A DNA stretch of 64,000 bases, taken from assembly GCA_003313425.1 (NCBI GenBank), contig NHZP01000026.1:186001-250000 (forward strand), in the 5' to 3' direction. The translations under genes and the position numbers were made by a program. Below, piece by piece: positions 55,720 through 64,000 of this stretch; within the stretch, counting starts at the first letter, position 1; each line of letters opens with the position of its first letter. Below the pieces are notes generated by a model. The model saw only the letters and a list, made by a program, of their open reading frames with translations, was not told the DNA's origin and made no database searches. Origin of the DNA: Pseudopyrenochaeta lycopersici. Taxonomy: Eukaryota > Ascomycota > Dothideomycetes > Pleosporales > Pseudopyrenochaetaceae.

Positions 55720-56479
55720 GCAAGTGAGAAGACTGCTGTGGGATTATCTTTGGCTCAGCTCCTCCTATTCAGACCAGTGCTCGTTGCAAACCTTGATAAG
55801 TAGTTATGTTCGTGTGGACACCCTTCATTTCTACATTCTAGTACATATATATATTGCGGGTGGACACCCTTCATTTCTGCATTCTAGTACATATATATAT
55901 AGCGTGTGGACACCCTTCATTTCTGCATTCTAGTACATATATATTATTTTCGCCTAACCTCAAAACCTACTTCACCTTTTTAGTCTTTAGCATCTGGGAT
56001 TTCAACATAATTTGGTCGATTCGATATCTTGCACCGCTGGACCTTGCAGCATTCACCCGTATCCAAGTCAAACACCATAGACTACCTGTTGCACACGACA
56101 ATCAAAATGAAAGCACGTACATCTCAAATCACAGACAAACAAGATAATTCAGTCATTAGCCTTCATGATCCAAAAGCGGACCCAGGCGAAATTGCTTTGA
56201 TATTCATTTCTCGAACTAGTTGAGACAAGTTTTGCCGTAACCGTAAACCCGGGAGAAGATAGTCCACCATACACCAGCCTGATAGACTCCGTTCCGAACT
56301 CACTTTTCCGAACGATGACCCGCTAACTCGAACGAACTAAAATGAAAGCCGTAGCCTATATGTCTATCATGGTAATGGTAGATGTCGATAGGCGTGAAAC
56401 TTCAAAACACAAATCTTGCAGAATGCAATGCCTGCCAGTGTTTCTTTTGGTAAGAAGGCAGCTAGGCAGTTGCCGCTAC
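55720..56479. other. Intergenic region with a tandem repeat
   Basis: About 760 bp between the DUF1996 gene and the 3' end of the RRM gene. It contains the 46-bp repeat listed separately and no supported gene. Confidence 0.45.
55814..55944. repeat. 46-bp minisatellite, about 2.9 copies
   Basis: Units begin at 55814, 55860 and 55906, each starting gtggacacccttcatttct followed by a/gcattctagtacatatata. Copies differ at only one or two positions; the third is cut short at about 55944. The repeat is AT-rich at its end and lies just 3' of the DUF1996 gene. Confidence 0.9.
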
Positions 56480-57761
56480 CTAAGCGGTGGTGGTAGTGGC
56501 GGGAGTGGTGGTGGCAGCCGGGGCCTCAGCAGCCTTCTCGGCGGCCTCGGTGGTAGCGCCCTCAGTGGTGGCACCCTCGGCTTCAGCGGCATCAATGTGG
56601 TCGTCCTCCTTGCCGGGCGAGTCGATCGCGACCTTAACGGCGATCTCACGGCCCTCAATCTCCTTGCCGTTCATCTCAGTGCAAGCCTTCTGCTGGAGCT
56701 CCTCGGAGCCGAGCGTAACGAAACCGAAGCCACGGCCCTTGCGGGGCTCACCGCGAGCCTGGAGCTTCTTGACCATGAAGCGGGGGATGGGGCGGAGGGC
56801 GATCTTGGCCTGGGTAGGGGAGTAGTCCTTGAAGATCTCGAGAAGCTGCGACATGTCAATGTGGTCCAGATTAGAACAAGTACATAGATGAACGTACCTT
56901 GTCCTCCTTCAGGTCATAAGGGAGGTTGGCAACCATGACCTTGGTCTTGGAGGCAACGCCATCCTCGGGAGGACCACGCTGCTTGCGCTCACGGGGCTCA
57001 CGGGGAGCAGCGGCCTTCTTGTCATCAGTGCCGTTAGTCGGGGCAGCCTCGGTAGGAGCAGGAGCAGCGGCAGTAGTAGTAGCAGCAGCAGCAGTTTCGG
57101 TCTGCTCAACCTGCTCGGGAGCGTCAGTTCCGTCGGCCTGTTTGTCCGGTTTGTCAGCGTATGAATCAGGGGGTAAGAAGGGAGAGTCTACGTACAGCAC
57201 GTCCACCACGTCCACCGCGGCCACCACGGCCACGACCGCGTCCACGTCCACGGGTGGAGGAACGGCGGCGGTGGTCAGAGCCGGCGCCCTCTGCACCGCT
57301 GCCAGTGCCCTCGGCGTGGGCCTCAGGAGTACGGGCGAGCTGGATGGAGACCTTGCGGTCGAGGATGGCCTTGCCGTTGAGCTCTGCGATGGCACGCTCG
57401 GCCTCGGAGGGCGTCGAAAGAGCGACAAAGGCGTATCCGACGGGGCGCGAGGTGCGTGGGTTGGTGGGGATGGTCGTGGACTCGCTGTGCAGGGGGATTA
57501 GCTCAGAAATGCGTCATGTGGGTCCGGGTTTGGGGGGCAGACATACACCAGGTAGTCCTTGAAGAAGTCCTTCAACTCCCCCTCGGTTGTCGCATAAGCG
57601 AGATTTCCAATGTAAAGTCGCCTGCCCTCGGCGGCGCTCGCCCGCACAGCCTCGTCCTCGGCTGTGGTGGGCTGCTGGGCGCCGGTGCTCTCGGTGGTGG
57701 GAGCATTGTCAAGGGAGGTGGAGGCCATCTGGGCGGTGGCACTGTCGACGGAAGCGGACAT
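56480..57761 (-). CDS. RNA-binding protein with two RRMs flanking an RGG box
   Basis: Exons 57547-57761, 57196-57484, 56898-57137 and 56480-56845 give 369 aa. RRM1 has RNP2 LYIGNL and, after the first splice, RNP1 PVGYAFVAL. An RGG-type box (RGRGRGRGRGGRGGRGG) follows, then an Ala/Thr/Glu-rich linker. RRM2 has VMVANLPYDL and RNP1 GRGFGFVTL. The C terminus is low-complexity Ala/Thr/Glu. A donor of GTATGT, two bases inside the apparent frame, is needed to join DYLV to ESTTIP. It is probably a nuclear or shuttling mRNP protein; fungal homologues are usually annotated only as RNP-domain proteins (S. pombe Rnp24 type). It is divergent from Tah18. Confidence 0.88.
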
Positions 57762-58519
57762 GATTGCTGAAGTTTGGGGGCGTTGACGAACACGAACAGA
57801 TCGAGCGTGCAGAGAAGTTGAGGAAACTTTGGAGTCCTGGGTAGACCGGTGAAGGTGACCGCGAACAGTTGTTGAAGTGGAGGGAGATGGATTGACGAGC
57901 CGCCTGGAAGGTGGAACTGGTTGACGAGGGGGGTGGGGATGGGTAGCTACGAGCCCGGAGAAGGTTGGGAGAGAGTTGGGTTGATGGAGTGCGTTGAGTG
58001 TCTCTGTTGTTGACTTGATGGGGGAGAAAGGGAGCGGCGCACGTCTCAAAAAATATGAGGAGCGAACGCACGGCGCGCCGGCGCTAGGCCCGAGTAGGAG
58101 ACTGAAGCGACGACTGGGGGGATGGAATGAAGGCTCCACTCACCGTTGGCAGGCAGCCCTGGGTGAGATAGGGGAGGCTGCGGCTGGCCCAGCAATTGGC
58201 TGGTGCCTTCTAGAAGATGAGCGTGGGGCGGCCTCACTCTGGCAGCCGCGTAGGGATGCGACAATGTTGCGCCGACCAAGAGGCACCTTACACAACGGCC
58301 GCTCGTCCAAGCGAGCGGCAGCCACAGGCACTCGAATCTGGCAATCGTGGTGGCCTGCGCTAGACGAGCCTCACCATAGAGACCCGCCTGCCGTTGACGT
58401 GTCCGTTAGTGCACCGCTCTTGCCCGGGGCCGTACCGCCAAAAATTATTCCTCATGACTCTGGCCTGCGCTAGCCACCACAGGTTTGCACGCTGAGCTGG
58501 CCTCGCACAAGCACCGCCC
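57762..58519. promoter_or_regulatory. Divergent promoter region, RRM gene and Tah18
   Basis: About 760 bp, GC-rich for the window. Overlapping frames on both strands (57994-58473, 57709-58139) have no domain content and probably reflect base composition. Confidence 0.4.
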
Positions 58520-60701
58520 ATGGCGAGCACACAGCAAGCGCGCCGCGCCCTGGTCCTCTATGCCTCCGAAACAGGAAACGCCCAGGATGTCGCCGAGGAA
58601 ATGGGAAGGCTTGCTGAGCGCCTGCGCTTCGATACGGAAGTCGCAGCCCTGAATGCCGTCAGTCTTGTACGTCAGGAGCCGTCTGCACTGGGGTTGCGCG
58701 CCGACTGACTGCCTGTAGAAGCAGCTACTGCAGTACCCGCTGGTCTTGATTTCCATATCCACCACCGGCCAGGGCGAGCTGCCCGCCAACAGTCAGGTCT
58801 TCTGGAGAGCCTTGCGCAGTGCACGCCTCCGGCCCGGATGTCTGCACCAAATGAGGTTTGCATCATTCGGGCTCGGAGATACTTCGTACCCAAAATTCAA
58901 CTGGGCGCACCGTAAGCTCTATAATCGTCTCGTCCAGCTTGGAGCCCAGCCAATATGTGACCGCGGCGAGTCTGACGAGCAGCATCCTGAGGGGTAGGTC
59001 AACATCTATCAACCTTCAAACATCAATCTTTGTTCTGTCTTGGTCGTTGAACGAGTCTCTGTTTCATTGCCATGCCATGTTGCTATCACACGTGCTCTAC
59101 CTGTTGCTGGCAATAAATATCACAATCTCCTGACACCTCAAAGCATCGACGGCTCCTTCCTCCCATGGACTACAGCCCTACGCCAGTGTCTCCTCGAAGA
59201 ATATCCTCTCCCAGACCATCTCGAGCCGATACCGGATGACGTCTTACTAGACCCAAAATGGTTTCTCGACTTCGCAGACAAGAGTCAACCACTACCGTCA
59301 AGTGTCACCTCAGAGCCAGCCCTAGAATCAACAGCAAACGGCGATACACCTGACATCCCACCAGCAGACCTCCTCAACGTCCCCAACGGCCTCACTGCGC
59401 AAATCACCTCAAACGAGCGAGTCACCCCCAAAACCCACTGGCAAGATGTCCGTCACCTCAAACTCTCACTTCCAGGCACCCACCCCTACCAACCTGGCGA
59501 TGTCCTGACAATCTACCCCAAAAACTTCCCTTCAGACGTAATCCAGTTCCTCACCATCATGGACTGGCTCCCAATGGCCGACGTACCTCTGCACTTCACG
59601 CCTTCCTCTCCCACGGAAACGCCACCCAGCACCACTCTACCCGTCACCAATCTCCCAGAAAGTCGCACAACAACACTGCGAGCGCTACTGACAAATCACT
59701 TGGATATTTTAGCCATCCCACGGCGCTCCTTCTTTGCGCAACTCGCGCACTACACAAGTGACGAGTTCCACCGCGAGCGCCTGCTCGAATTCACGAACCC
59801 AGAATACATTGACGAATTGTACGACTATACGACGCGGCCGCGCCGCAGCATTCTGGAAGTCCTGCAGGAATTCGAGAGCGTCAAGATCCCCTGGCAGCGC
59901 GTGTGTAGTATCATTCCCGTGCTGCGAGGTCGCCAGTTCAGTATTGCGAGTGCGATGAATGTGGGCGCAGTGCAGACGGAGACGAAGATTGAGTTGCTGA
60001 TTGCCATTGTCAAGTATAAAACTGTTATCAAGCGCATTAGACAGGGTGTCGCCACACGCTACATCACTTCTCTGACGCCTGGACAGGAGATGAACGTGAC
60101 GCTGACTAAGGGTGGGCTGGGTGTGAGTAGCAAGGAGACGGATAGACCGGTTGTAATGGTTGGGCCGGGAACTGGTGTAGCGCCAATGCGGAGTCTGATT
60201 TATCAGAGAATGCAGTGGCGTAAGAAACTTGGCTTGTCAAACAGCAGTGACGGCGCTGCCGATGAACAGGTCAAGGATCTGCTCTTCTTTGGGTGCAGAA
60301 ACGCCGAGTCAGACTACTTTTTCAAATACGAGTGGGAGAATCTAAAGGAAAATGGCGTTCCCCTGGATGTCTTCACCGCATTTTCTCGAGACCAGGTTCG
60401 TCCCCCTTTTTCCCCCTTTCTCCTCCATCATCCCCCTTTCCAGCCCCACTAATTCCTCTCCCAGCGCCAAAAAGTCTACGTACAAGATCTCATCCGCCAG
60501 AAATCCGCACTCATATACAAGGCCCTCGCCACGAAAAACGGCATAATGTACATCTGCGGCTCATCAGGCAAAATGCCCCAGGCTATCCGCGAAGCACTCA
60601 TCGAAGCTTTCCAGAGCCACGGCCCAATGGAGAGGGATGTTGCAGAAGCTTATCTGGTGGGAATGGAGAAAAGTGGCCGCTATAGGCAGGAGACGTGGTA
60701 G
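58520..60701 (+). CDS. TAH18: NADPH-dependent diflavin oxidoreductase Tah18
   Basis: Exons 58520-58666, 58719-58993, 59144-60395 and 60465-60701 give 636 aa. It passes electrons from NADPH through FAD and FMN to Dre2 in cytosolic iron-sulphur protein assembly. The flavodoxin-like domain shows YASETGNAQDVAEEMGR, STTGQGELPANSQVFW and FGLGDTSYPKFNWAHRKL. The FAD domain has RGRQFSIASA. The NADPH domain has VMVGPGTGVAPMRSLIYQRM, FFGCRNAESDYFF and MYICGSSGKMPQAI, ending in the conserved C-terminal RYRQETW. The conserved tryptophan at the end is the residue that stacks on FAD in this family. The second intron (150 nt) is longer than its neighbours. Length matches yeast and human (NDOR1) proteins. 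Confidence 0.96.
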
Positions 60702-60901
60702 TGCAGTTTGAAAGAATAAGAATTACTGCAAACATGTGGGAATGCGTGGAGGCTAGTGATGCCCCACTATAGTAGAATGGATAGACATAGACGTGATACC
60801 TGATAGAAGTGACTTGAATCTACATAGTTAGACATCGAGTCACTGATATTCTTCTATACATGCTATCTACTTTAACACAAGAGCATCTAACCCACCACCT
60901 A

Positions 60902-62452
60902 TCAATCTACTTGTCCATCCACAAGCGCATACTTGTCGAAATCCTCAGTCTTCTCTACCCACAACCACCCAGACTCAACATCCTCCAGCATCTCCAGCGG
61001 CCCCCGCCCCGTGACTTCCTCATGAGTGACCGAAACCCGTGTCCTCCCTCCTAGCTGCGAACTCGCCTCCCCCTCCGGAGTCTGCGTGGGGAGCAGAATC
61101 CAGCCGGCAAACACGGGCCACTCGATAATAGCAATGTGTTCCAGCCGGGGCCGTACCGACGCAGCGACCACAGCAAGACGAGCAATGAAAGCAGGGAATT
61201 CCAGTCCGCGGATCATCCACCAGGCATCGTGCGTGCACTGGATGCTTAGCGTTTCGAGGCTAGCTGGCAGCGCTGCGACAAAGCGTTCTACGTCGAGCGG
61301 GTTGCAGATTATCTGGTGGATATGGACTGGGTCGATGTGCAGAGTCCGGAGGGCGCTCATTTCGGTGACGTAGGAGAGGTCTGGATCTGATGTTAAGAAG
61401 GCTTTAGGAGCTAGGAGGAATACAATGTCCAGGTCTGTCTGCAAGCGGTGGTGGAGCAAACAGAGATGTTCCAGCGCCGCGTGCTGGAAACGCAGACACA
61501 AGGATAGAGACAAGTAGTTGAACTGTACATCGACATGTTCCGCGAGCTCATTATCATCGTGTTCGTACGTGAACGATTTCAACCCCCTGAATGCCTTGAA
61601 CAGCGGGAGTAACCTCGTCATCTCCATATCCGACTCTCGCACGACGAAGCGCTCCAGCAACGATTCACCAGCAAGCAGCGCGTCCACCGAAGCCGCAGGA
61701 TCCACATCCCACGCAAACGTCCTCCCAGGCTCCTGCCGCATGCACAGCACCTGCAAGAGTTCCAAGCTCCGCAGCGACGGCAGGACAAGCAGCGGCACCA
61801 CGTTCTCCACGCGCAGCGGGCCGTGCAGCACGACGGATCTGAGATGCAGGAACCGCGCTGCATTAGCAGGGAGAGTATCAAACCAATAAACATGATCATC
61901 CCACTGCCATGCCTGGCGCACTTCCAGCGCCTCCACGCCCGGCACAAAGAGGAGGAAGGATTCAAGATACCACCACGCATCCCCCTCGCAACGGGGGAGT
62001 TCGACAAACCTTGTAGCCAAACTCAACGCCTCGCGGCCCGGAAGAATGCACTCGAGCTCGCTGAGCCGGTCCACGATACGGCGCCTGAGCTGTGACGGCA
62101 CGACTGCGCGAGGGATGCACAGCGCGCGATACTCCAAGTCCCAGAGGACTTTTTTTACACAGGCAGCGAGGTCTGGACGCCCATGTGGATGCGGGAGTGC
62201 TACGGAGCGCAGAAACAGGTCAGGGGAAGGGCCTGAGTAGCGCGTATAGAGCCGTGGATTTGCCAATTTGTGGAGACGCTGATTCGTCAGCGTCAGGCTG
62301 TGGAGCGTGAGGACATCTTCCAGCGCGATATGATCCAGGATTGCGAGTAGGAGTTCATTGGGAAGTGAATCCAGGCGGCAAGGTGGTGGTGTCGAGGTAT
62401 TCATTTCTGCGGTGTGCATTTGTGTAGTTTGAGGCTGTAGAAATACAGACAA
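60902..62452 (-). CDS. F-box protein
   Basis: A single exon of up to 516 aa; the start may instead be the Met at 62404 (MNTSTPPPCRLDSLPNELL), since the 16 residues before it lie outside the domain. The N-terminal F-box reads LDSLPNELLLAILDHIALED then VLTLHSLTLTNQRLHKLANP. The rest is a leucine-rich, repeat-like region with pattern LRSVVLHGPL, SLRSLELLQVL, LRTLHIDPVHI, SLETLSIQC, consistent with degenerate LRRs. It would act as a substrate adaptor of an SCF ubiquitin ligase; the target is unknown. Tah18 converges on it, with 200 bp between the stops. Confidence 0.85.
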   Translation of the reverse strand: MSVFLQPQTTQMHTAEMNTSTPPPCRLDSLPNELLLAILDHIALEDVLTLHSLTLTNQRLHKLANPRLYTRYSGPSPDLFLRSVALPHPHGRPDLAACVKKVLWDLEYRALCIPRAVVPSQLRRRIVDRLSELECILPGREALSLATRFVELPRCEGDAWWYLESFLLFVPGVEALEVRQAWQWDDHVYWFDTLPANAARFLHLRSVVLHGPLRVENVVPLLVLPSLRSLELLQVLCMRQEPGRTFAWDVDPAASVDALLAGESLLERFVVRESDMEMTRLLPLFKAFRGLKSFTYEHDDNELAEHVDVQFNYLSLSLCLRFQHAALEHLCLLHHRLQTDLDIVFLLAPKAFLTSDPDLSYVTEMSALRTLHIDPVHIHQIICNPLDVERFVAALPASLETLSIQCTHDAWWMIRGLEFPAFIARLAVVAASVRPRLEHIAIIEWPVFAGWILLPTQTPEGEASSQLGGRTRVSVTHEEVTGRGPLEMLEDVESGWLWVEKTEDFDKYALVDGQVD

Positions 62453-63298
62453 TTTTAAGTTGAAGACCTACTACCGAGAACATGCATCCCACCCATAACG
62501 GAACAACACATAGGTACTTGAACTTCAAAAATGATAGGAGAATCTGCAGACTTTTCGAACTTTACAACTTTTCTTTAAAATTGTATGTTTAGCATGCTTC
62601 TAGAATCCTAATATTACAAAGTATATAAAACCTGCGTTTCGCATAGGCGCCTTCCCTGCTTGATTTGCGAAATGGCGCGCCGTTACAGTAAAAATAAGTT
62701 ATACCTACCCTACAAGAACTACAGAGCTTGTATTACTGTTTTAACCTATAAGGCGCCTACATACAAACCTAAGAAACTAAGAGCATTGCTAAACAGTATT
62801 AGCTTGCTGTAAGGCTGAAGGTGGCCGTTATTTTATGCGACGACAGCATCCTGGCTTATACCTTGTAATATCTTCTCTGAACTAATTAAAGAGTTGCGTG
62901 AGAGAGTAATACCAAGGCAGTCGGGCTTTAAAGGGTGAGAGGCCACGCTGCTAACGCTATTCAAATAACACTACTGGCAATAACGATGCATGTCTCGTTT
63001 AACCTTATAAATGCTGATTGTGCTATTGATAACCTAGAAAAACCGTTAACGGGGAGTGGTAGTTTTATAATATGTCGCGCACTAGTATGAAGTATATTAT
63101 AAGAAGAAGCCTCCCACCTATCCTATACATCAGCTGCAAGGCCTGGTATGGACAGTCCTGTCCATACTCAATGTACTCTTAGCCTTTTGGCGTAGCGGGC
63201 CTTGTAACATCACAGCTATGCACACTACTTAATCAGGCATATAGCTTGCGCACTTTAGTCTTGCCCTTTATATGTAAAACTGATATTGTTCGAGCTCG
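62453..63298. other. AT-rich relic-like stretch
   Basis: About 850 bp, AT- and TA-rich with stops in every frame. The style (tataaggcgcctacatacaa and similar) resembles RIP-degraded transposon sequence of filamentous ascomycetes, but no transposase motif, LTR or terminal repeat could be identified. It contains one perfect palindrome (63146-63167). It lies 3' of the TPR gene. Confidence 0.4.
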
Positions 63299-64000
63299 TC
63301 AGTGTGCTGCTCTAAGCATATTGCTACGAGTCGCTGCTATTTGCACCTCTAGCTCTTGAGCAGCATCCCACCGCCCTTGCTTCCTGTACGTTGATGCCAG
63401 ATTGCCCATGCTTTTCAGCGTCTTAGGATGGTCTGCTCCAAGCTTCTTCTTGCGAGTCTCTATCACTTGCACCTCTAGCTCTTCAGCAGCATCCCACCGC
63501 CCTTGCTTCCTGTATGTTGATGCTAGGTTGCCCATACTTGTCAGCGTGTCAGGATGGTTTACTCCAAGCTTCTTCTTGAAAGCCTCCATTACGTGCACCT
63601 CTAGCTCTTCAGCAGCATCCCACCGCCCTTGATCACTGTACGTTGATGCTAGGTTGCCCATACTTATCAGCGTGTCAGGATGGTCTACCCCAAGCTTCTT
63701 CTTGCGAGTCTCCATCACTTGCACCTCTAGCTCTTCAGCAGCATCCCACCGCCCTTGCTTCCTGTACGTTGATGCAAGGTTACCCATACTTATCAGCGTG
63801 CTAGGATGGTCTACTGACTCTACTCCCAGCTTCTTCTTGTGAGTCTCCATCAGTTGCACCTCTAGCTCTTCAGCAGCATCCCACCGTCCTTGCTTCCTGT
63901 ATGTTGATGCCAGATTATCCATGCTTTCCAGCGTCTTAGGATGGTCTACTCCAAGCTTCTTCTTGCGAGCCTCTATTACTTGCACAAACAACTCTTCTGC
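63299..64000 (-). CDS. TPR (kinesin-light-chain-type) repeat protein, C-terminal part
   Basis: The minus frame is open from the right edge to a TGA at 63299: 233 residues, with the N terminus beyond the window. It consists of five 42-residue TPR units with consensus GNLASTYRKQGRWDAAEELE, xxVMETRKKKLGVDHPDTLxSM; the second visible unit carries three extra residues (GVESVDHP). The chain ends ATRSNMLRAAH. Such arrays form the C-terminal sensor of fungal NLR-like proteins with a PNP, lipase or NB-ARC/NACHT module upstream, but that part is not visible here. Repeat-to-repeat identity is very high at DNA level too. It could also be a TPR-only protein. Confidence 0.85.
   Translation of the reverse strand, partial: AEELFVQVIEARKKKLGVDHPKTLESMDNLASTYRKQGRWDAAEELEVQLMETHKKKLGVESVDHPSTLISMGNLASTYRKQGRWDAAEELEVQVMETRKKKLGVDHPDTLISMGNLASTYSDQGRWDAAEELEVHVMEAFKKKLGVNHPDTLTSMGNLASTYRKQGRWDAAEELEVQVIETRKKKLGADHPKTLKSMGNLASTYRKQGRWDAAQELEVQIAATRSNMLRAAH
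63341..64000. repeat. Near-identical 126-bp coding repeats
   Basis: Equivalent positions (ttgcacctct) recur at 63341, 63467, 63593, 63719, 63854 and 63980: spacing 126 bp, except one 135-bp unit with a 9-bp in-frame insertion. Blocks such as cagcagcatcccaccgccct are almost invariant between units. The array continues past the window end. Confidence 0.9.

Noticed and set aside
56342..56887. 181-codon Gly/Ser-rich plus frame
   Set aside because: Antisense shadow of the Ala/Thr-rich end of the RRM gene.
62453..63298. Transposon call for the AT-rich stretch
   Set aside because: Composition fits a degraded element, but no terminal repeats, target duplication or transposase motif could be shown.
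1..64000. CRISPR array, rRNA, bacterial operon or riboswitch
   Set aside because: Spliced eukaryotic genes throughout; no array or structured RNA pattern seen.

Overview
The window is nuclear DNA of a filamentous ascomycete (Pezizomycotina). A dothideomycete, probably pleosporalean, source is my inference from gene content. Evidence for a fungus: short introns (about 42-90 nt, usually GT...CTAAC...AG), many split genes, no operons, monocistronic genes on both strands, and families such as DUF1996, DUF3500, Tah18, eukaryotic acetate kinase, a fungal STAND N-terminal domain with ankyrin-like repeats, and a stand-alone cellobiose-dehydrogenase-type cytochrome domain. I rebuilt splice structures by hand; for almost every multi-exon gene the exons sum to an open frame.

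Layout. 0-6 kb: start of a CTK3-like CTD-kinase subunit (-), pyrroline-5-carboxylate reductase (+), a long RING/RS-rich protein (-). 6-16 kb: HSL-type alpha/beta hydrolase (+), STAND-N/ankyrin protein (+), nickel transporter (-), ketoacyl-ACP synthase (-). 17-25 kb: homoserine O-acetyltransferase (+), zinc alcohol dehydrogenase (+), a partly resolved small gene (-), Mpv17/PMP22 protein (+), TMEM53/DUF829 protein (-). 25-29 kb: two tandem IFI6/IFI27-like genes, a decayed third copy, and a secreted haem cytochrome-domain protein, all (-). 29-43 kb: acetate kinase (-), SDR (+), Cid1-type nucleotidyltransferase (-), isochorismatase-like hydrolase (+), DUF3500 protein (-). 43-54 kb: a 122-aa unknown (+), FAD monooxygenase (+) converging on an MFS transporter (-), a 2.7-kb gene-poor stretch, DUF4188 protein (+), a 74-aa zinc-ribbon protein (+), membrane-anchored MaoC-like protein (+). 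54-64 kb: DUF1996 secreted protein with a frame break (+), a 46-bp tandem repeat, two-RRM/RGG protein (-), Tah18 (+), F-box protein (-), an AT-rich relic-like stretch, and the C-terminal end of a TPR-repeat protein (-) running off the right edge.

Most genes are housekeeping or primary metabolism (proline, methionine, acetate, mitochondrial fatty acids, Fe-S assembly, RNA processing) in divergent or convergent pairs. Accessory material lies at 9.5-12.5 kb, 25.8-29 kb, 44-56 kb and 62.5-64 kb. I found no tRNA, rRNA, CRISPR or intact transposon. No clearly new system is proven here. The best leads are the IFI6/27-like cluster beside a haem cytochrome protein, the near-identical TPR repeats at the right edge, and several small spliced genes that a plain ORF scan misses.
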